NCBI GenBank assembly: GCA_028711205.1
Contig: JAQTSP010000020.1
Span: 1 to 17,889, forward strand
DNA: 17,889 nucleotides
Origin: Eubacteriales bacterium
GTDB taxonomy: Bacteria > Bacillota > Clostridia > Christensenellales > SZUA-584
Direction: 5' to 3'
The notes under the pieces were generated by a model. That model made no database searches and was not told the origin of the DNA. It worked only from the letters and a program-made list of their open reading frames with translations. This document shows, piece by piece, positions 15,154-17,889 of this stretch. The position numbers were made by a program, and so were the translations under genes. How positions within the stretch are numbered: position 1 is the first letter of the stretch; every line of letters starts with the position of its first letter.

Positions 15154-15681
15154 TTATTTCTGTTCCCTCATAATCTCAAAAGTGATCGGGTTTATGATGA
15201 TAATTTCTATTCCTTTCTTCCTCGCCAAGTTAATGGCCATATGCGTTCCGCTATAGGGCTTTACCGTGTCCGCAACGCCAATTAAATAATCGCTCTTTTC
15301 TACCATATACCGGTTTCGCTCCCGGTAACAGACCGGCGTATACGTTTCATTGAGACAGGCCACCGTATCCGCGCTTCCTTCTATACAATCAAAATCATCT
15401 TTTTGCAGCGCGCTGAATCCGGCCTGCATATTCCTGTACGGCAGCACCAGATGAAGATTGGCCGTTGTCCCCAGTTCTTGTTTTATGCCGATCACCAGGA
15501 ATGCCGCCAGCGTGTCGATACCCGTCTGGCCGCCCGTATAAAACTCCGATACGCCGACTCTTATGAGCTTGATGATCTGCTCCTTTAATACTTGTTCCAA
15601 TTTCTCATGGTATACGCATTTTTCATCGTACGGCATTTTGCTGGCCCTTGGTCCTGTAAAACATGCTGATTTTATGGTCAT
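15154..15681 (-). CDS. DUF1273/YpsA-like SLOG-fold protein
   Basis: The 175-residue protein matches the DUF1273 (YspA/YpsA) family of the SLOG superfamily: CFTGPR near the start (7-12), the nucleotide-binding loop FYTGGQTGIDTLAA (about 47-60), VLPYRNMQAGFS and a late GTHMAINLARKKG helix. SLOG proteins bind or cleave nucleotide-derived ligands and recur in phage-defence and stress contexts. GGAGGT precedes the ATG. It is divergent from an XRE regulator across a 118-bp region with palindromes. The specific role is unknown. Confidence 0.85.
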   Translation of the reverse strand: MTIKSACFTGPRASKMPYDEKCVYHEKLEQVLKEQIIKLIRVGVSEFYTGGQTGIDTLAAFLVIGIKQELGTTANLHLVLPYRNMQAGFSALQKDDFDCIEGSADTVACLNETYTPVCYRERNRYMVEKSDYLIGVADTVKPYSGTHMAINLARKKGIEIIIINPITFEIMREQK

Positions 15682-15708
15682 AATATACCTCCAATATTTT
15701 TCTATACT

Positions 15709-15769
15709 TAGTAAATACTATATGCATACTAATATACGCTTATGCGGAGTATTTTGCAACACATATGTG
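15709..15769. promoter_or_regulatory. Divergent promoter/operator between DUF1273 and XRE genes
   Basis: For the minus-strand gene, TTGCAA (15759-15754) and TATATT (15736-15731) are 17 bp apart. A perfect palindrome CACATATGTG (15760-15769) abuts the -35 and another, TAGTAAATACTA (15709-15720), lies around the expected transcription start. Both are well placed for a dimeric repressor such as the neighbouring XRE protein. The plus-strand promoter is less clear (TATTAT at 15773-15778). Confidence 0.55.
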
Positions 15770-15799
15770 AAGTATTATTCTCATATGAGGAGGTTTTGT

Positions 15800-16102
15800 A
15801 TGGATATTTATAGGAAGATCGATAAACTGTGTAAAGATCGCGGGTGGACGATATACGAACTATGTAAAAGAGCAAATATACCTCAGACAACTCTTTCATC
15901 CAGCCGCAAAAGAAATAATGACCCATCCATCAGCACATTAGAAGCATTATGTGAGGGTTTCGGCATAACAATGTCGCAGTTTTTTTCAGAAAGCAATGTG
16001 CCACTGGACTTAACAGATAAGCAAAAGGAACTGCTTGAACAATGGGGTTATCTTTCGGATAAACAGAAGAAAGCCGTATATGAATTGATTAAAAATATGT
16101 AG
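15800..16102 (+). CDS. XRE-family transcriptional regulator, 100 aa
   Basis: The start is ATG 15800, supported by GAGGAGG at 15787-15793; the longer open frame upstream runs through the divergent promoter and antisense to DUF1273. Residues 1-65 form an XRE helix-turn-helix (IDKLCKDRGWTIYELCKRAN, IPQTTLSSSRKRNNDPSIST, LEALCEGFGITMSQFF). The C-terminal helices (LTDKQKELLEQWGYLSDKQK) are typical of phage- and ICE-type regulators. It probably controls itself and the divergent DUF1273 gene. Confidence 0.88.
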   Translation: MDIYRKIDKLCKDRGWTIYELCKRANIPQTTLSSSRKRNNDPSISTLEALCEGFGITMSQFFSESNVPLDLTDKQKELLEQWGYLSDKQKKAVYELIKNM

Positions 16103-16147
16103 TTTTTCGCATCATACTTTGGTGCCCATTTTTTCGGGGTGATGATT

Positions 16148-16393
16148 TTGGTTTATAAAAGGTTCCGTGATTTAAGAAAAGATAATGACTTGACACAAAA
16201 TGATGTCGCAAGTTTATTAAATGTGGCTCAAAGAACATATTCACATTATGAATTAGGGACTGCCAATATTTCTGTTGAGTACCTGTCGATTCTCGCAGGT
16301 TATTACAAAACAAGTGTTGACTATTTAATGGGAAGAACAGACGTAAAAAAGCCATATCCGAAATCTTCGAGACATTTCGGAATTATACCATAA
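16148..16393 (+). CDS. XRE-family transcriptional regulator, 81 aa
   Basis: A single XRE helix-turn-helix fills the first 65 residues (VYKRFRDLRKDNDLTQNDVA, SLLNVAQRTYSHYELGTANI, LSILAGYYKTSVDYLMGRTD). In-frame GTG 16139 and ATG 16142 sit within or against the GGGGTGAT ribosome binding site; TTG 16148 lies 8 nt from its core and gives the usual family N-terminus M-V-Y-K-R, so TTG is preferred. It follows the first XRE gene by 45 bp. The short tail has no clear second domain. Confidence 0.82.
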   Translation: MVYKRFRDLRKDNDLTQNDVASLLNVAQRTYSHYELGTANISVEYLSILAGYYKTSVDYLMGRTDVKKPYPKSSRHFGIIP

Positions 16394-16442
16394 TTACTGC
16401 TAATATATTATAAATGTATATATCTATATGCTCTCTCATAGC

Positions 16443-16479
16443 TCACTCATGTTGAGCAATTATGAGTTCTATTGAGTGA
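16443..16479. promoter_or_regulatory. Inverted-repeat operator candidate
   Basis: TCACTCA (16443-16449) and TGAGTGA (16473-16479) are perfect inverted halves, with extra GAG half-sites (TTGAGC, ATGAGT) between them. They lie in the AT-rich 269-bp gap between the second XRE gene and the toxin-antitoxin promoter. No CDS in this gap is convincing. Confidence 0.35.
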
Positions 16480-16620
16480 TAGTATGGTCCAAGATAAAAG
16501 GTCAAGCATGAATGTTGAAAAAGAGAGAAGAAAACGATGCCATAATATAAATACATCAACAAAGTACTACAATTTATTAATAATTGTGTTATAATATGTA
16601 ATATTTGTATATATTGGTTA

Positions 16621-16649
16621 TTGACAATCCCTATTCAATAGGGTATAAT
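16621..16649 (+). promoter_or_regulatory. Consensus sigma-A promoter with palindromic spacer (higBA)
   Basis: TTGACA (16621-16626) and TATAAT (16644-16649) are both perfect and exactly 17 bp apart. The spacer contains a 15-bp palindrome CCCTATT-C-AATAGGG (16629-16643), the expected position of an antitoxin operator that blocks RNA polymerase. A second, extended -10 (TG-T-TATAAT, 16587-16595) lies upstream. Confidence 0.85.
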
Positions 16650-16662
16650 CAGGAAGGTAAAA

Positions 16663-17004
16663 GTGACTCGAGAATTTGTTAGAATGCCAGTGTTCGAAAA
16701 AAAATGGCAAAATGCGGGGCTAACGGAAGATGAACTCGCTGAGTTAGAGTATACATTGTGTCAAGACCCGTTGTACGGGGCGACAATTATGGGAACGGGC
16801 GGATTAAGAAAGATAAGATGGGCGTTGCCAAATCGAGGTAAAAGAGGCGGAGTAAGAGTTCTATATGTTGATTTTGCTTTTTATAAGAAAATTTATTTAA
16901 TATCAGCATATACTAAAGGTGAGAAGGATAACCTAAGTAAAGGTGAATGTAACAACATTAAGGCATTAATAAGCCAGCTTGAAAATGTATTAAGAGGAGG
17001 ATGA
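16663..17004 (+). CDS. HigB/RelE-type toxin
   Basis: The 113-residue protein has the RelE/HigB ribosome-dependent mRNA interferase pattern: an N-terminal helical pair (VFEKKWQNAGLTEDELAELE), the GGLRKIRWALPNRGKRGGVR strand-turn with basic residues (47-65), and YLISAYTKGEKDNLS (78-91) with candidate active-site Tyr83 and Lys85. The start is GTG 16663 with AGGAAGGT at 16651-16658. It overlaps the antitoxin frame at an ATGA, but the antitoxin probably starts 9 nt later. Toxin-first order is the higBA arrangement. Confidence 0.87.
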   Translation: MTREFVRMPVFEKKWQNAGLTEDELAELEYTLCQDPLYGATIMGTGGLRKIRWALPNRGKRGGVRVLYVDFAFYKKIYLISAYTKGEKDNLSKGECNNIKALISQLENVLRGG

Positions 17005-17009
17005 GACTT

Positions 17010-17327
17010 TTGAGCGTATACAATGATATTGTTAAAGGTTTGAATGAGGCGATCGACTATGAAAAAGGAGAATTAACAGATGTTAAAGTTGACCGCATCC
17101 AAATCGCCCAACTGCCTCATTATGAAGGAGAAAAAGTCAAGATGATACGAATGAGGCAGAAAATGACGCAGCAAATTTTTTCTGGTGTTTTAGGCGTATC
17201 TCAAAAAACAGTAGAGGCATGGGAGGCCGGCAGAAACATCCCCAATGGCCCCGCTCAAAGGATGCTGGAGTTAATGGATAAGGATGATTCTATTCTTGAA
17301 AAGTATGCAATTTTAACAAGGCAATAA
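17010..17327 (+). CDS. HigA-type XRE antitoxin
   Basis: The 105-residue protein starts MSVYNDIVKGLNEAIDYEKG, the usual N-terminus of this antitoxin family, and has an XRE helix-turn-helix at 44-78 (RMRQKMTQQIFSGVLGVSQK, TVEAWEAGRNIP). TTG 17010 is chosen: the AGGAGG at 16995-17000 is 9 nt away, whereas it directly touches the in-frame ATG at 17001 with no spacing. It neutralises the upstream toxin and, by family rule, should repress the promoter palindrome at 16629-16643. Confidence 0.87.
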   Translation: MSVYNDIVKGLNEAIDYEKGELTDVKVDRIQIAQLPHYEGEKVKMIRMRQKMTQQIFSGVLGVSQKTVEAWEAGRNIPNGPAQRMLELMDKDDSILEKYAILTRQ

Positions 17328-17328
17328 T

Positions 17329-17356
17329 AGGCGCCCGTATTGGAGACTATTTTTTA
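17329..17356 (+). terminator. Weak terminator after the toxin-antitoxin pair
   Basis: AATAG at the end of the antitoxin gene pairs imperfectly with CTATT, which runs into a T tract (17348-17355); the inner stem is interrupted by mismatches. Confidence 0.3.
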
Positions 17357-17502
17357 TTCATATATCAAGAAGCCCGCGACGCGTATTGCGCACGGGCTCC
17401 CCGATAAAATTGATAATATTCCGTCAACGATCATATACCTTGTAAAATAAACAGGGTTGTTTTATTATTATGTATAGTTAAGTTTTTTTAAGCGAGGCTG
17501 AT

Positions 17503-17889
17503 ATGCGTTTATTTATCGTGATATTATTTTGTATACTGCTCGCCCTTACGGGCGGCTGTATCCAGCATACCGACACGCCGGCGCCTTCAGAAAACCCAGG
17601 CGATATACCTGAGCAAACGCAGGCGGTGACTTTTGCCGCTACTGCCGAACCACAGCAGATAAACAATGGCCTTGAAATCGAGACATTGCTTGGCGGCATG
17701 ACAACAGAGCAAAAGATCGGCCAGCTTATCATGATGAGTTATTCCCAAGAAACGGCAGACGAAAATGCAGCCGGACCTGTGTGTGACATCCAGCCGGGCG
17801 GTATCGTGCTGCGAGAAGAAAACTTTATCAACCCGCAGCAGACACGCCAGCTTGTCGACAGCCTCAACAGCTACAGCCAAACACCGCTG
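17503..17889 (+). CDS. Glycoside hydrolase family 3 lipoprotein (NagZ-like), partial
   Basis: The reading frame runs from ATG 17503 off the window end (129 codons). A lipoprotein signal (lipobox LTGGC, Cys19) and a Pro/Thr-rich linker lead into IETLLGGMTTEQKIGQLIMM, the classical N-terminus of GH3 beta-N-acetylhexosaminidases, then PGGIVLREENFINPQQTRQL. Such enzymes act on cell-wall muropeptides or related glycans outside the membrane. GAGG precedes the start. Catalytic residues lie beyond the window. Confidence 0.87.
   Translation, partial: MRLFIVILFCILLALTGGCIQHTDTPAPSENPGDIPEQTQAVTFAATAEPQQINNGLEIETLLGGMTTEQKIGQLIMMSYSQETADENAAGPVCDIQPGGIVLREENFINPQQTRQLVDSLNSYSQTPL

Noticed and set aside
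16508..16594. 28-codon ORF with AAAGG upstream and a hydrophobic tail
   Set aside because: It is very short, AT-rich and ends inside a promoter element; ribosome profiling or conservation would be needed to believe it.
17371..17398. GC-rich hairpin AGCCCG...CGGGCT before the GH3 gene
   Set aside because: It has no T-run on either strand, so I do not call it a terminator; it may be an extragenic palindrome.
1..17889. CRISPR arrays, integrases, transposases, rRNA genes
   Set aside because: No spaced direct-repeat array, recombinase or transposase motif, or rRNA-like sequence was found on either strand.

Overview
The window looks like a chromosomal segment of an endospore-forming, Clostridia-like Firmicute. 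The evidence is a four-gene spore germinant-receptor operon, strong AGGAGG-type ribosome binding sites throughout, Firmicutes-type small families (UPF0316/DUF2179, DUF6809, DUF1273), alternative TTG/GTG starts and consensus sigma-A promoters. Species cannot be named from sequence alone.

Layout. (1) 1-1630: a minus-strand housekeeping block, read right to left: UPF0316/DUF2179 membrane protein, LOG-family nucleotide hydrolase and ACT-domain protein, from one promoter at 1600-1626. (2) 1630-8232: an accessory region. It opens with an orphan plus-strand tandem terminator. It then carries an XRE-type regulator, a transmembrane Ser/Thr kinase with an extracellular jelly-roll-like domain, a lipoprotein with two lipocalin-like repeats, a small unknown protein and a second lipoprotein whose middle domain resembles the kinase ectodomain. 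The kinase gene is bracketed by two near-identical 24-nt hairpin repeats. The region ends in a decapitated HD-phosphohydrolase remnant and a convergent DUF6809 gene. (3) 8233-8513: tRNA-Ser(TGA) on the minus strand, with one direct and one inverted copy of its 3' end just downstream. (4) 8706-14496: plus-strand chromosomal genes: PPC/DUF296 protein, the germination operon gerA-gerC-small 2-TM protein-gerB, a GNAT acetyltransferase and a SAM methyltransferase. (5) 14565-15681: minus-strand CBS-pair protein and a DUF1273 (SLOG-type) protein. (6) 15800-17327: an AT-rich stretch with two XRE regulators and a HigBA-like toxin-antitoxin pair under a near-consensus promoter whose spacer is a palindrome. 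(7) 17503-end: start of a lipoprotein glycoside hydrolase family 3 enzyme, cut by the window edge.

How the parts may work together. The best candidate for an undescribed system is the 1956-7496 cluster. A cytoplasmic DNA-binding protein and a membrane kinase whose outer domain could bind a carbohydrate or protein ligand sit beside two secreted, membrane-anchored lipoproteins, one sharing the kinase's outer fold. This suggests an envelope-sensing module (inference). Its right edge coincides with the truncated HD gene, and a tRNA-Ser 3'-end duplication lies nearby, so the cluster was probably gained horizontally. No integrase, transposase or CRISPR array is visible in the window.
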